This document shows, piece by piece, positions 36,457 to 44,099 of a stretch of 64,000 nucleotides of DNA (position 1 is the stretch's first letter; every line of letters begins with the position of its first letter). Both the position numbers and the translations under genes were made by a program. The stretch is from Cyclobacterium sp. SYSU L10401. GTDB lineage: Bacteria > Bacteroidota > Bacteroidia > Cytophagales > Cyclobacteriaceae. The stretch lies in the NCBI RefSeq assembly GCF_010993705.1, contig NZ_WOFO01000007.1, forward strand, positions 62,001-126,000, read 5' to 3'. Below the pieces are notes generated by a model. The model saw only the letters and a list, made by a program, of their open reading frames with translations, ran no database searches and was not told the DNA's origin.

Positions 36457-36484
36457 ATGACCGGAACAATACTGCTCCAGTCAT
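36457..36484 (-). terminator. Hairpin after the PhoX-like gene, possible terminator
   Basis: Nine-base-pair stem with one G-U pair on the minus strand (36457-36465 with 36476-36484), 24 bases after the stop codon. There is no clear T run, so it may be an mRNA 3'-end stem only. Confidence 0.4.
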
Positions 36485-36507
36485 TTCTATTCATTTCAGT
36501 ATTCGGC

Positions 36508-37917
36508 TCAGCTTTTCCAGGGCCCTGTAATGGCCAAGGTAATCCCAGGTCCCTGAATATTGACAAAGTAGGTTTTGCCAGATGGAGAAAACACACCGCC
36601 TGCCAGCTCAGAGGCATAGCCTACATTTTCTGCCAGGTGGTACAATTCTCCTTTAGGGGTAATGCCCACTAAAAACGGATGTTTATGGTCTTCACACAAG
36701 ATGACATCTCCCCAGGGAGCCACAGCCAGGTTATCACAATTCTTCAGGATCTCCCTGTCGTTGGGCTCTGCAAAAAGGGTAAGTTCTCCGGGAGCTTTTT
36801 CTTCTTCCTTCGTTCCCTCCCACTTACTTGGCTCATACCGAAAGACCTGGCCCGCACCGATTTTTCCTCCATTGGTACAGGCAAAATAAACTTCTTTGTC
36901 TCCCCACCAGATTCCTTCACCCCTGGCAAAAACCGCTGCTCCCTTGTCAAACCCCTGAAAGCGCAGGTCGTCCTCCGGTGACTCTACATTTTCAATGTCT
37001 ATCCAGGTCACCTTCCTGGCTTCCATTAAGGGAAATGTTGGCCCCTCACTGTCTTCCCAATTCCTGGTATCCCTGCTATCCTCTCCCAGGATCGCCAATG
37101 CCTGAAGTTTACCTCCTTTATTTAATTGACCGGGACTATGGGGTACATACCTGTAAAATATGCCGTCACCCCTGTCTTCAGTCAAATATACCACTCCGGA
37201 AGCCGGATCTATGGCTACTGCTTCATGGTTAAATCTCCCCATAGCTTTTATGGGATGAGGTACAGCCCGGGAAATTTCTTCGGAAGCCGGAACTTCAAAT
37301 ACATAGCCATGGTCTTTTTCCAGGCGGTCTTCATAATCTCCTTTTTTAAGGGTACTTTCTTCACAGGTCAACCAGGAACCCCAAGGGGTAATCCCTCCGG
37401 CACAATTCCTCACCGTACCGGCAAGGCTCAGGTATTGTTTTTCCATTTTCCCGGTATTCTCATTATATATAAAGGTGGTGGTCCCACCTAGAGAAGGTAA
37501 AATTCCTTTCCCGAAATCATAAAAATCCTCCTTCTTTACTTTGTCCAAAAGCTCATAGTTGGTCCCAAAACCAGAATGCTGCATGGCATCGGGACTTACC
37601 TCATGATTCCGGACCACAATCACGCGTCCATCTTTACCCTGGAAAGCACCCATTCCATCTGCTACTCCCGGCAAGCTCAGCCCATCATCCATGGCATCTC
37701 CTGCCTGGCTGATAATTTTGTAGGAAAACCCCTCCGGTAGGTTGAGAATCCCTTCCGGATCTTGCTTTAACGGTCCATAGCCCAAAGTAGCCCTGCTTGT
37801 AGTCCCGGCAACTGAAAAACCGGGATTCATGAATTGATACAGGCCCATAAAACCCAGGGTGGCCATTCCTGAGGCCTTGATGAAATTTCTTCTGGAATTT
37901 TTTGCTGAATGCTTCAT
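36508..37917 (-). CDS. PhoX-like (DUF839) phosphatase family protein with Tat signal
   Basis: 469 residues. The Tat signal SRRNFIKASGMATLGFMGLYQFM (about residues 8-30) decides the start at ATG 37917. The mature part is a beta-propeller of the DUF839/PhoX type: GFSYKIISQAGDAMDDGLSLPGVADGMGAF, RVIVVRNHEVSPDAM, AGTVRNCAGGITPWGSWLTCEES, GRFNHEAVAIDPASGVVYLTEDRGDGIFYRYVP and AVAPWGDVILCEDHKHPFLVGIT. Known PhoX enzymes are Ca/Fe-dependent alkaline phosphatases. The conserved Cys in VRNCAGG and LTCEES matches the Fe ligand region as I recall. No pho regulon site was recognised. Confidence 0.87.
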   Translation of the reverse strand: MKHSAKNSRRNFIKASGMATLGFMGLYQFMNPGFSVAGTTSRATLGYGPLKQDPEGILNLPEGFSYKIISQAGDAMDDGLSLPGVADGMGAFQGKDGRVIVVRNHEVSPDAMQHSGFGTNYELLDKVKKEDFYDFGKGILPSLGGTTTFIYNENTGKMEKQYLSLAGTVRNCAGGITPWGSWLTCEESTLKKGDYEDRLEKDHGYVFEVPASEEISRAVPHPIKAMGRFNHEAVAIDPASGVVYLTEDRGDGIFYRYVPHSPGQLNKGGKLQALAILGEDSRDTRNWEDSEGPTFPLMEARKVTWIDIENVESPEDDLRFQGFDKGAAVFARGEGIWWGDKEVYFACTNGGKIGAGQVFRYEPSKWEGTKEEEKAPGELTLFAEPNDREILKNCDNLAVAPWGDVILCEDHKHPFLVGITPKGELYHLAENVGYASELAGGVFSPSGKTYFVNIQGPGITLAITGPWKS

Positions 37918-38671
37918 ATTGATAAGATTGTTATTGCTGCATGTAATACTTACGGTTGCCAAATCATACCCATGAAAAAAGGGAAAATCCAACATTTGAA
38001 TGGCAGTTTATCCAAATTCAGAGACAAATCCTAGCGATTCTACTTAAGCGGTAATTATGAAATCATCAATTTCCCACTGTTTGCTTCATGATTACTTAAC
38101 CCTTCCCTAAAGCATTTATATCCCCCGCCTAACAGCGTGAAAATATCATGTCAGGCTACACGTTATCGGAAATAATCAAACCGGCATAAACTTGCCAACC
38201 GGAAGTGCTGAAAAAATATGGAAATGACAAACTTTAGCTGGCAAAACCAATGATTCCCACTCAAGATGAATTTTGTATTGAAGAATATCCCGGGGATTGG
38301 TCCATTCCTTTGCTTTGAAAAAAGGCAAAATGCGGCAGGTACTGATCCTTAATGGAATAGATAATCCCGACCCAAGTCATTCTATGTCAAAAATTTTTCA
38401 ATTTTTTTTCAATTTAAAAATCAGCCAAAATCGGCCAAATTCTTAAAAAAATGCGGTTTTCATTTTTTAGACCCTTAAAAATGTATTTTAAATTCGTTAA
38501 AATGTTTTTTGTTTTAAAAAATTTATTTACCTTAGCATCATCAAACAGCGATAAAGACAAAGAAGCGAAGAAGACTAACAGCTAAAAAGATTCTTCCAAC
38601 TTCTTAAAATTCCGGGTAACAGCGGGAAGTCTTAAAATGTAAAAAATTCTTTCATATAAATAAACAGCATC
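37918..38671. other. 754-base gap upstream of the tandem small-protein genes
   Basis: No convincing gene in any frame; the longest ATG-started stretch examined is about 28 codons. The right half (38380-38530) is extremely rich in A/T with homopolymer runs. A weak -33/-7 pair (TTTG at 38508-38511, TACCTTAG at 38528-38535, spacer 16) could start a leader of about 130 bases before the ATG at 38672. The left part is probably the phoX promoter region, but no consensus element stands out. Confidence 0.6.
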
Positions 38672-38956
38672 ATGTTAAAGTACACTTACGAAACAGCAGA
38701 GAGGGAATTAAAAACCTGGGTAGACCCGGAAAATGGATCCCTGAATATCCAAATCGGAAACGAGACCGTAAACATCCCCCACCAGATTGGAGCGGAAATG
38801 GTTGGTGTTATCCGTCAGAAGCAAACCATCTTTCAGGAAATCGAAAGAAAGAAAAACAGTTCCTGGAGCAAGTTTATGGAATCGCTGGCAGGTCAGAAAA
38901 ATGACAATAACAGCTACCATACCACATTAAAAGACCGGAAGTATAAGGCAGCCTAA
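38672..38956 (+). CDS. Tandem-duplicated small protein of unknown function, copy 1
   Basis: 94 residues. The first 75 are closely similar to copy 2 (39028-39294): shared blocks are MLKYT-ET-ELKTWVDP-NG-LNIQIG-ETVNIPH and V-RQKQ-E-RK-SSWSKFME. It has no signal peptide or membrane helix. The N-terminal half should form beta-strands (ETVNIPH) and the second a charged helix (EMVGVIRQKQTIFQEIERKKNSSW). The C-terminus (AGQKNDNNSYHTTLKDRKYKAA) is unique and basic. The two copies share the sequence AAACAGCAnnATG around the start. I recognise no family. Gene status is supported by the paralogue and by third-position-tolerant differences between the copies. Confidence 0.78.
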   Translation: MLKYTYETAERELKTWVDPENGSLNIQIGNETVNIPHQIGAEMVGVIRQKQTIFQEIERKKNSSWSKFMESLAGQKNDNNSYHTTLKDRKYKAA

Positions 38957-39027
38957 ACAGCCTCTGCCTTGACCGACATGGTCACCATTTCCTTAATCCA
39001 TTCATTTTTATCTAAAAAAACAGCAAG

Positions 39028-39294
39028 ATGTTAAAGTACACATTTGAAACCAATACCCATGAGTTAAAAACCTGGGTGGACCCCAACAATGGCAATCTGA
39101 ACATTCAGATCGGTGATGAAACGGTAAACATTCCCCACGAAACAGGAATGGAATTGATAGCCGTGATCCGTCAAAAACAAGTTATGTACCGTGAAGTGGA
39201 CCGCAAACGTCTCAGCTCATGGAGTAAATTCATGGAGATGATCTCCGGAGATGATAAAAACAACATCTGGAGTTCATCTGTATCAGAAAATTAA
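39028..39294 (+). CDS. Tandem-duplicated small protein of unknown function, copy 2
   Basis: 88 residues, paralogue of copy 1, 71 bases downstream on the same strand. Substitutions are conservative in the core (EMVGVIRQKQ to ELIAVIRQKQ; EIERKK to EVDRKR) while the C-terminal tails are unrelated (ISGDDKNNIWSSSVSEN is acidic here). That pattern points to selection on the core and divergence of the tail. A structured element with a T run follows the stop codon (39312-39396). The likely arrangement is a two-gene transcript. Function unknown; a small DNA- or protein-binding regulator is one possibility, with no direct evidence. Confidence 0.78.
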   Translation: MLKYTFETNTHELKTWVDPNNGNLNIQIGDETVNIPHETGMELIAVIRQKQVMYREVDRKRLSSWSKFMEMISGDDKNNIWSSSVSEN

Positions 39295-39311
39295 TTAGTA
39301 AAAGATTTGAC

Positions 39312-39396
39312 GTTCCTTCCTGTGGGTGAAGCAGTGTTTGGCAGGAGAAGTTGAAATGAGCCGGAGGGGAGCATAACACAGGGAGGAACCTTTTTT
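39312..39396 (+). ncRNA. Candidate structured RNA or large terminator after the small-protein pair
   Basis: A 13-base-pair stem with one G-U pair (39312-39324 with 39377-39389) encloses a 52-base purine-rich loop and is followed by a T run (39391-39396). It begins 18 bases after the copy 2 stop codon. It could be the 3' end of the small-protein mRNA or a processed small RNA. No known RNA family was recognised. Confidence 0.5.
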
Positions 39397-39565
39397 AGAT
39401 TGATTTTTTGATAGCGGTTGATTTGAGGTTGGTGATTTTTTTTCAGGGAGAATACATACTATAAAAAGGTTTCCGAAATCGGAACAGGGATTACCCTTAT
39501 CCGATCAGGGGCAAAAAAATAGATTTGGTTTTCCTGACAAGTACCTTTTTAATCTGGAAAAAGAA

Positions 39566-39600
39566 AAACAGGCGGTAACCCTTTGGCTACTGCCTGTTTT
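39566..39600. terminator. Terminator after the EEP-family gene
   Basis: Stem AAAACAGGC/GCCTGTTTT (9 base pairs, extended by GTA/TAC after one mismatch) with loop. On the minus strand it is followed by TTTTTCTTTTT. It may also serve plus-strand transcripts. Confidence 0.78.
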
Positions 39601-39620
39601 GCTTTAACAGGAGATAGGAA

Positions 39621-40463
39621 TTACCAATAAATAACCGCCATTACCGGAAAATGATCCGAAGGAAAGCGGCTGTGGTAGGTGTCCGTCAGAATGCCATATT
39701 TCCTGACCTCAATTTCTTCACTGACAAAAATATGGTCAATGATCCGATCGGTACTTTTGGTGATGTCAAAGCTATTGGTCGTCCCATTATTGGCATACAC
39801 GATCTCTGCGGCATCGAAGGTATCCTTCATTCCAGGAGCACTGCTTAAGCGCTGATAAGCTTCGGTTTCCTGACCCACATTAAAGTCCCCGGTCAACATT
39901 ACCGGTAAAGACTCAGTATTAATTTCCTGAATTTTCTCCAGAATTAACCCGGCAGACTGATTCCTGGCTTCTACTCCCCTGTGGTCAAAATGCGTATTGA
40001 AGACATAAAAGGTTTGATCGGAATCGACTGAAGTCATTTTGGCCCAGGTGCAGATACGGGGAAGGGCCGCATCCCAGCCTTTGTTGGGATGATCTGTTTC
40101 AGGAGCGAGCCAAAAGGTGTCTGATGCCAAAACTTTAAATTTATCTTTGTTATAAAAAATGGCCGTATATTCACCTTTTTCGCCTCCATCATCACGTCCC
40201 ACACCCACAAAATCATGATGGGGGAGCCTTTCGTCGAGGTCCTTTACCTGATGCATTAATCCCTCTTGAATACCAAAAATATCAAAGCCATGAAAAAGAA
40301 TTAAATTCGCCACAACATCTTTCCTATTATCCCAGGTATGGGGGTCATCATCCGGATTGTCATAACGGATATTGAAAGTGGCCAGGGTTATCGGCGCTGT
40401 CTGGGCCATGGCCCCTACTGTAGTACATGCGATCAAAAGCAGGTTCAAAAATATTTTCATCAT
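39621..40463 (-). CDS. Exported endonuclease/exonuclease/phosphatase-family protein
   Basis: 280 residues. ATG 40463 begins a signal peptide (MMKIFLNLLLIACTTVGAMAQ). All EEP-family motifs are present: TLATFNIRYDNPDDD, DIFGIQEGL, FYVFNTHFDHRGVEARNQSA, VMLTGDFNVG, TDRIIDHIFVS and FPSDHFPVMAVI at the C-terminus. These give the metal ligands and the catalytic His pair. Exported members act on nucleic acids, sphingomyelin or inositol phosphates; which applies is open. The upstream extension of the frame to 40568 is rejected because a terminator of the preceding small gene lies there (40511-40537). Confidence 0.88.
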   Translation of the reverse strand: MMKIFLNLLLIACTTVGAMAQTAPITLATFNIRYDNPDDDPHTWDNRKDVVANLILFHGFDIFGIQEGLMHQVKDLDERLPHHDFVGVGRDDGGEKGEYTAIFYNKDKFKVLASDTFWLAPETDHPNKGWDAALPRICTWAKMTSVDSDQTFYVFNTHFDHRGVEARNQSAGLILEKIQEINTESLPVMLTGDFNVGQETEAYQRLSSAPGMKDTFDAAEIVYANNGTTNSFDITKSTDRIIDHIFVSEEIEVRKYGILTDTYHSRFPSDHFPVMAVIYW

Positions 40464-40510
40464 TTTCAAGATTACGGGTTTTAATGAAATAAGCAATTTT
40501 TTTTGAAAAC

Positions 40511-40537
40511 AAAAAAGCTCCGGATTTTTTCCGGAGC
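40511..40537 (-). terminator. Terminator of the small Lys-rich protein gene
   Basis: Perfect seven-base-pair GC-rich stem (GCTCCGG/CCGGAGC, 40517-40523 with 40531-40537), seven-base loop, then TTTTTTG on the minus strand. It lies 35 bases after the stop codon of the 37-residue gene. Confidence 0.85.
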
Positions 40538-40571
40538 CCATTTGAAAAGGTGTTTGAATTACAGGCACCTT

Positions 40572-40685
40572 TTATCCGTTACGTTTTTTCTCTTCTACCT
40601 TGGCCTTTTTTTCGGCTCTCTTTTCCATCATGCTTTTGGCAGGCTTCTTTTTATCAACCTTTTTTTCTCCTTTATCTTTGCTCAT
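40572..40685 (-). CDS. Small highly basic protein (37 residues)
   Basis: ATG 40685 to TAA 40572. The product reads MSKDKGEKKVDKKKPAKS, then MMEKRAEKKAKVEEKKRNG: about 40% Lys, with Glu and Ala, likely one long charged helix. It is followed by a clear terminator (40511-40537), which makes a real gene likely. Similar short Lys/Ala-rich proteins are common in Bacteroidetes, but I know of no function; binding to nucleic acid or ribosomes is a guess. A near-consensus -7 (TATATTTTG, one base too long) lies about 20 bases upstream on this strand. Confidence 0.65.
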   Translation of the reverse strand: MSKDKGEKKVDKKKPAKSMMEKRAEKKAKVEEKKRNG

Positions 40686-40845
40686 GGCTTTTCTATTTTG
40701 AACAAAATATAGTCAGAATTTCTGACAAAACCTAAACAGATAAGGAAGAAAATTATCACCTGAAAGAAAGCTCCAGTACCTCAAAAAAGAACAATAAGAG
40801 GGAACCCCCCCCCTTTTCCCTCCTATTTTGTTGAATAGGATCTAT

Positions 40846-40876
40846 TTTGGCGGATAGGCGGGAGACCTTATCTTTG
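40846..40876 (+). promoter_or_regulatory. Candidate Bacteroidetes promoter for the voltage-sensor-like gene
   Basis: TTTG (40846-40849), 19-base spacer, TATCTTTG (40869-40876): a full match to the consensus with ideal spacing. The ATG at 40894 is 17 bases further on. Confidence 0.62.
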
Positions 40877-40893
40877 TCGCTCAAACAACAGTC

Positions 40894-42003
40894 ATGAACC
40901 AGGTACAAAAGGACAAGAAATCTACCTTGCTAGCAGCCTTAAAACGCTGCGATAACCCCTATACCTTGGCCCAGATTGAAGCATTGCTGGTAAAGGCAGA
41001 CAAACTTCAACCTATAGGGGATCTCAGTAAAAAATATCCCTTCTTACTTCAGCTGCATTCAACCAGAGACCTTACCCTAAAAACCAGACTTAAGAGCAAA
41101 AAAAACAATACATTGACCCGGTATCAGGAATTAACTGCCGCTCCGGGTTTTTTCCTTAGCCTGCTGATGTTGCTGATGACTGCGGCCATCATCAATAATT
41201 TTTCTTATGATGAACAGGGATTCCGTATCAATCCATTTATAGCCAAACTGGCTGTGGTTTACGGCCTCTTATGGTTGGTATACCTACTGGATTTTATTAT
41301 CATACTATTTCTTTCCTACAAGACAAATACAAAAATTGCTCAAAGTGCATTCATTCCAAAGGTCTTCAGCTTGCTTTTCCCTCCTTTAGGCATAGGCTGG
41401 AGACACATGGAGGCACCTGAAATGACCTGGCTCCCCTACCACCTGTGGTCCAAATGCAATGAAGGTTTATTCAACCGGCTCAAGCAACAATTTTCTATTC
41501 CTATGATTGTCATTGCCTTATTGATTATCCCTGTATTGTTGATCGAATGGCAGTTTTATGATCAGGTAGAAAGTTGGTTAAATACCGATCTATCCTTTGT
41601 GCTGGACATGGTGCAGGGTTTTATTTGGCTGGCTTTCGCTTTTGAATTTATCTTGCTTATTTCTATTTCAGATGACAAATTTACCTATGTCAAGAAAAAC
41701 TGGATAGACCTTCTTATCATATTATTGCCGTTCATATCCTTTGTCCGCACCCTCAGGATAGCCAAAGTGGCCAGGCTATCTCATCTGGCCAGGGGATATA
41801 AGCTACGGGCACTACTCATGAAAGCCCGACAGGGCCTGATCTTTGCCAGCTTTTTTTACCGAATACTGGCCATGAAACCGGATTTTCAGCTCAAAAAGTT
41901 AAAGAAAAAGCTGGATCAAAACCGAACCGAAAGGGAAATCATCGAAGAGGATCTGCTGAAATTTTCCTTGTGGATGCGTCAAAAAAAAACTGGCAGTAAT
42001 TGA
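40894..42003 (+). CDS. Membrane protein with a voltage-sensor-like segment, no pore domain
   Basis: 369 residues. About five helices: 85-102, 116-141, 203-219, 238-258 and 270-283. The last part reads NWIDLLIILLPFISFVRTLRIAKVARLSHLARGYKLRALLMKARQG. It resembles the S3-S4 region of voltage-gated ion channels (N-W-x-D at the S3 start, then Arg/Lys at every third place: R285, R288, K291, R294). No S5-pore-S6 with a selectivity filter (T-V-G-Y-G type) follows; instead the chain ends in a charged helix (about 330-369). So it may be a stand-alone sensor or a proton-channel-like protein, or simply a distant ion-channel relative. The N-terminal 80 residues are soluble. Confidence 0.7.
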   Translation: MNQVQKDKKSTLLAALKRCDNPYTLAQIEALLVKADKLQPIGDLSKKYPFLLQLHSTRDLTLKTRLKSKKNNTLTRYQELTAAPGFFLSLLMLLMTAAIINNFSYDEQGFRINPFIAKLAVVYGLLWLVYLLDFIIILFLSYKTNTKIAQSAFIPKVFSLLFPPLGIGWRHMEAPEMTWLPYHLWSKCNEGLFNRLKQQFSIPMIVIALLIIPVLLIEWQFYDQVESWLNTDLSFVLDMVQGFIWLAFAFEFILLISISDDKFTYVKKNWIDLLIILLPFISFVRTLRIAKVARLSHLARGYKLRALLMKARQGLIFASFFYRILAMKPDFQLKKLKKKLDQNRTEREIIEEDLLKFSLWMRQKKTGSN

Positions 42004-42069
42004 GCTCGGATGACCTAAAAACCCTCCTTTATTAATATATTCACCAGAATTTGCACCTGGAAATTTTAA

Positions 42070-43005
42070 ATGGCTGTCATGTATTCCAAAGCTTTTCTTT
42101 GCTTGTTGTTTTGCCTGTTGCTATCTCCCCTCAAAGCACAGGAAACCTATTCCATCCCGTCTTCTGCCAATAAGATCTTGTTTTTGGGCAACAGCATTAC
42201 CTATGGAGGGGGCTACGTCAATTATGTAGAGAGCTACCTGAGATTGACTTATCCGGAAAGAAATTGGGAATTTATCAACGTTGGTTTGCCCAGTGAAACA
42301 GTATCCGGTCTCTCGGAAGAAGGGCATGCCGGCGGACAATTCCCCCGGCCAGATTTGCATGAAAGACTAGACAGAATTCTGGCAACTGTAAAACCGGACC
42401 TGATTTTTTCATGCTATGGAATGAATGATGGCATCTACCTGCCTTTTGATGAAGATCGATTTGAAGCATACAGAAAAGGACAGGAAAAACTTCACCAAAA
42501 AACCGTAAGTTCAGGGGTCCCCATTATTCATTTGACACCTCCGGTTTATGATAAAAGAAAAGGAGCGGCCTATGCGAATGTGCTGTCCATCTACTCCTCC
42601 TGGTTGCTAAGTAAGCAGTATACGGAAAACTGGATGGTAATCGACCTGCACTGGCCGATGCGGAAATTCCTGGAAGATCAGCGGAATGTTGATCGGGATT
42701 TTATGCTTGCTGCAGATGGAATTCATCCCGGAGATCAGGGACATTGGATCATGGCCAGAAGCTTATTAAAGGGATTGGGTGAATACAAAAACCTGGATAC
42801 CGACTTGCCAGAAACGGCCTTTCAAAAATTCCCGAAAGGCATGCAGGTGCTGGCCCTGGTGGAAGAAAAACAACAGCTATCAAAAGATGCCTGGCTCAGC
42901 CACATTGGGCATAACCGGCCGGGAATGAATGAGGGTATACCTTTACCCGAAGCCCTGACCAGATCAGCAGCGCTCATTGTAGCGGTGGAAAAGATGCTGA
43001 AATAA
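42070..43005 (+). CDS. Exported SGNH/GDSL-family hydrolase
   Basis: 311 residues. The signal peptide ends near KAQ (23). Block I is ILFLGNSITYGGGYVNYVE with catalytic Ser 42. The oxyanion-hole block is FSCYGMNDG (N119). DGIHPGDQGHWIMA carries the Asp-His pair (D216, H219). The fold is a serine esterase; members in this phylum often deacetylate xylan or other polysaccharides. The substrate is unknown. The ATG at 42070 is followed by another at 42079 three codons later. It follows the voltage-sensor-like gene by 66 bases and may share its promoter. Confidence 0.88.
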   Translation: MAVMYSKAFLCLLFCLLLSPLKAQETYSIPSSANKILFLGNSITYGGGYVNYVESYLRLTYPERNWEFINVGLPSETVSGLSEEGHAGGQFPRPDLHERLDRILATVKPDLIFSCYGMNDGIYLPFDEDRFEAYRKGQEKLHQKTVSSGVPIIHLTPPVYDKRKGAAYANVLSIYSSWLLSKQYTENWMVIDLHWPMRKFLEDQRNVDRDFMLAADGIHPGDQGHWIMARSLLKGLGEYKNLDTDLPETAFQKFPKGMQVLALVEEKQQLSKDAWLSHIGHNRPGMNEGIPLPEALTRSAALIVAVEKMLK

Positions 43006-43048
43006 TGCTACAACCAAGCGCAATCCCGAAACCAGCTTTTACGATTGT

Positions 43049-44083
43049 CTATTCGCTACTTACAAGCCATTCCTGCTTTCCCACCAGGTCACCAAAGGAC
43101 TTCAGCTGGTACCCTTCGCCTGCCATTCTATTTTCAAATTCACCGGTAAAGGACGGATCTACTGCCATCAGCAGTCCTCCGCTGGTTTGTGGATCAGCCA
43201 ATACCAGGCGATCCTCCGGTCTTTGTATCCTGATCCCATTGCCGTAACTTTCCCAATTGCGGTGAGTCCCACCCGGAATACAATCCAGTTCCAGGTATTT
43301 CGGTACAAAATCAAAAACAGGAACTTTTGACAGCTCGATTTTGGCAGAAAGCTGACTTCCCCTACACATTTCCGTCAAATGTCCCCCCAAACCAAAGCCT
43401 GTCACATCGGTCATGGCATGTACCTCTGGCCAGGCAGCCACTTTAATGCCTATCTCATTCAACATCAGCATGGTATCTTTTGCCAGCAACACATCTTCTC
43501 CCAGGGCAAGGCCTTTTTTTTCCGCAGTAGTAACCAAGCCAACTCCAAGAGGCTTGGTTAAATAAAGCCGGTCACCGATTTTGGCGGTATTGTTTCTTTT
43601 AACCTGATCGACAGCTACTTTTCCGGTTACTGCCAGGCCAAATATGGGTTCGGGGGCATCAATGCTGTGCCCGCCGGCCAAAGGAATTCCGGCCTTATGG
43701 CAAACCGACCTTCCTCCTTCCAAAACTTTAGCCGCCACCTCCGCCGAAAGTTTGGCAATCGGCCAACCCAATATGGCAATGGCCATTAATGGCTGCCCAC
43801 CCATTGCATAAATGTCGCTCAGGGCATTGGTAGCAGCAATGGCACCAAAATCAAAAGGGTCATCTACTATGGGCATAAAGAAATCAGTGGTGCTCACAAT
43901 GCCGGTACGCCCATCCAAGTCAAAAACAGCTGCGTCATCACTTTCCTCATTGCCGACCAGCAATCCGGGAAATTCCATTTTTGCCGCCTGCCCATGTCCC
44001 AGAATCTGTTCCAAAACGGCAGGTGCAATTTTACAGCCACAACCTGCTCCATGACTGTATTGAGTTAATCTTACAGCATCCAT
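43049..44083 (-). CDS. selD: Selenide, water dikinase (selenophosphate synthetase)
   Basis: 344 residues. [12 protein letters not shown] (10-21) holds the catalytic Cys 15 and Lys 18, aligned with E. coli Cys17 and Lys20, so this is the Cys form and not a selenoprotein. [44 protein letters not shown] and [16 protein letters not shown] are the metal- and ATP-binding parts; DPQTSGGLL is near the C-terminus. It makes selenophosphate from selenide and ATP. It lies 16 bases downstream of selU on the same strand, so the two form an operon. Confidence 0.96.
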   Translation of the reverse strand: MDAVRLTQYSHGAGCGCKIAPAVLEQILGHGQAAKMEFPGLLVGNEESDDAAVFDLDGRTGIVSTTDFFMPIVDDPFDFGAIAATNALSDIYAMGGQPLMAIAILGWPIAKLSAEVAAKVLEGGRSVCHKAGIPLAGGHSIDAPEPIFGLAVTGKVAVDQVKRNNTAKIGDRLYLTKPLGVGLVTTAEKKGLALGEDVLLAKDTMLMLNEIGIKVAAWPEVHAMTDVTGFGLGGHLTEMCRGSQLSAKIELSKVPVFDFVPKYLELDCIPGGTHRNWESYGNGIRIQRPEDRLVLADPQTSGGLLMAVDPSFTGEFENRMAGEGYQLKSFGDLVGKQEWLVSSE

Positions 44084-44099
44084 TTACCCATTCATTTAT

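Larger units (their letters stand above)
39295..39620. other. 326-base gap between the small-protein pair and the EEP-family gene
   Basis: Convergent gene ends. It holds the structured element at 39312-39396 and a terminator hairpin at 39566-39600. Between them (39397-39565) I see nothing but A/T-rich sequence. Confidence 0.6.

Noticed and set aside
36828-37491. Overlapping open frames of 134 and 121 codons opposite the PhoX gene
   Set aside because: Shadows of the PhoX coding sequence with no motif of their own.
37918-38671. Possible short genes in the long gap, for example a 28-codon frame near 38270
   Set aside because: Too short, no conserved-looking composition, no terminator or promoter of its own.
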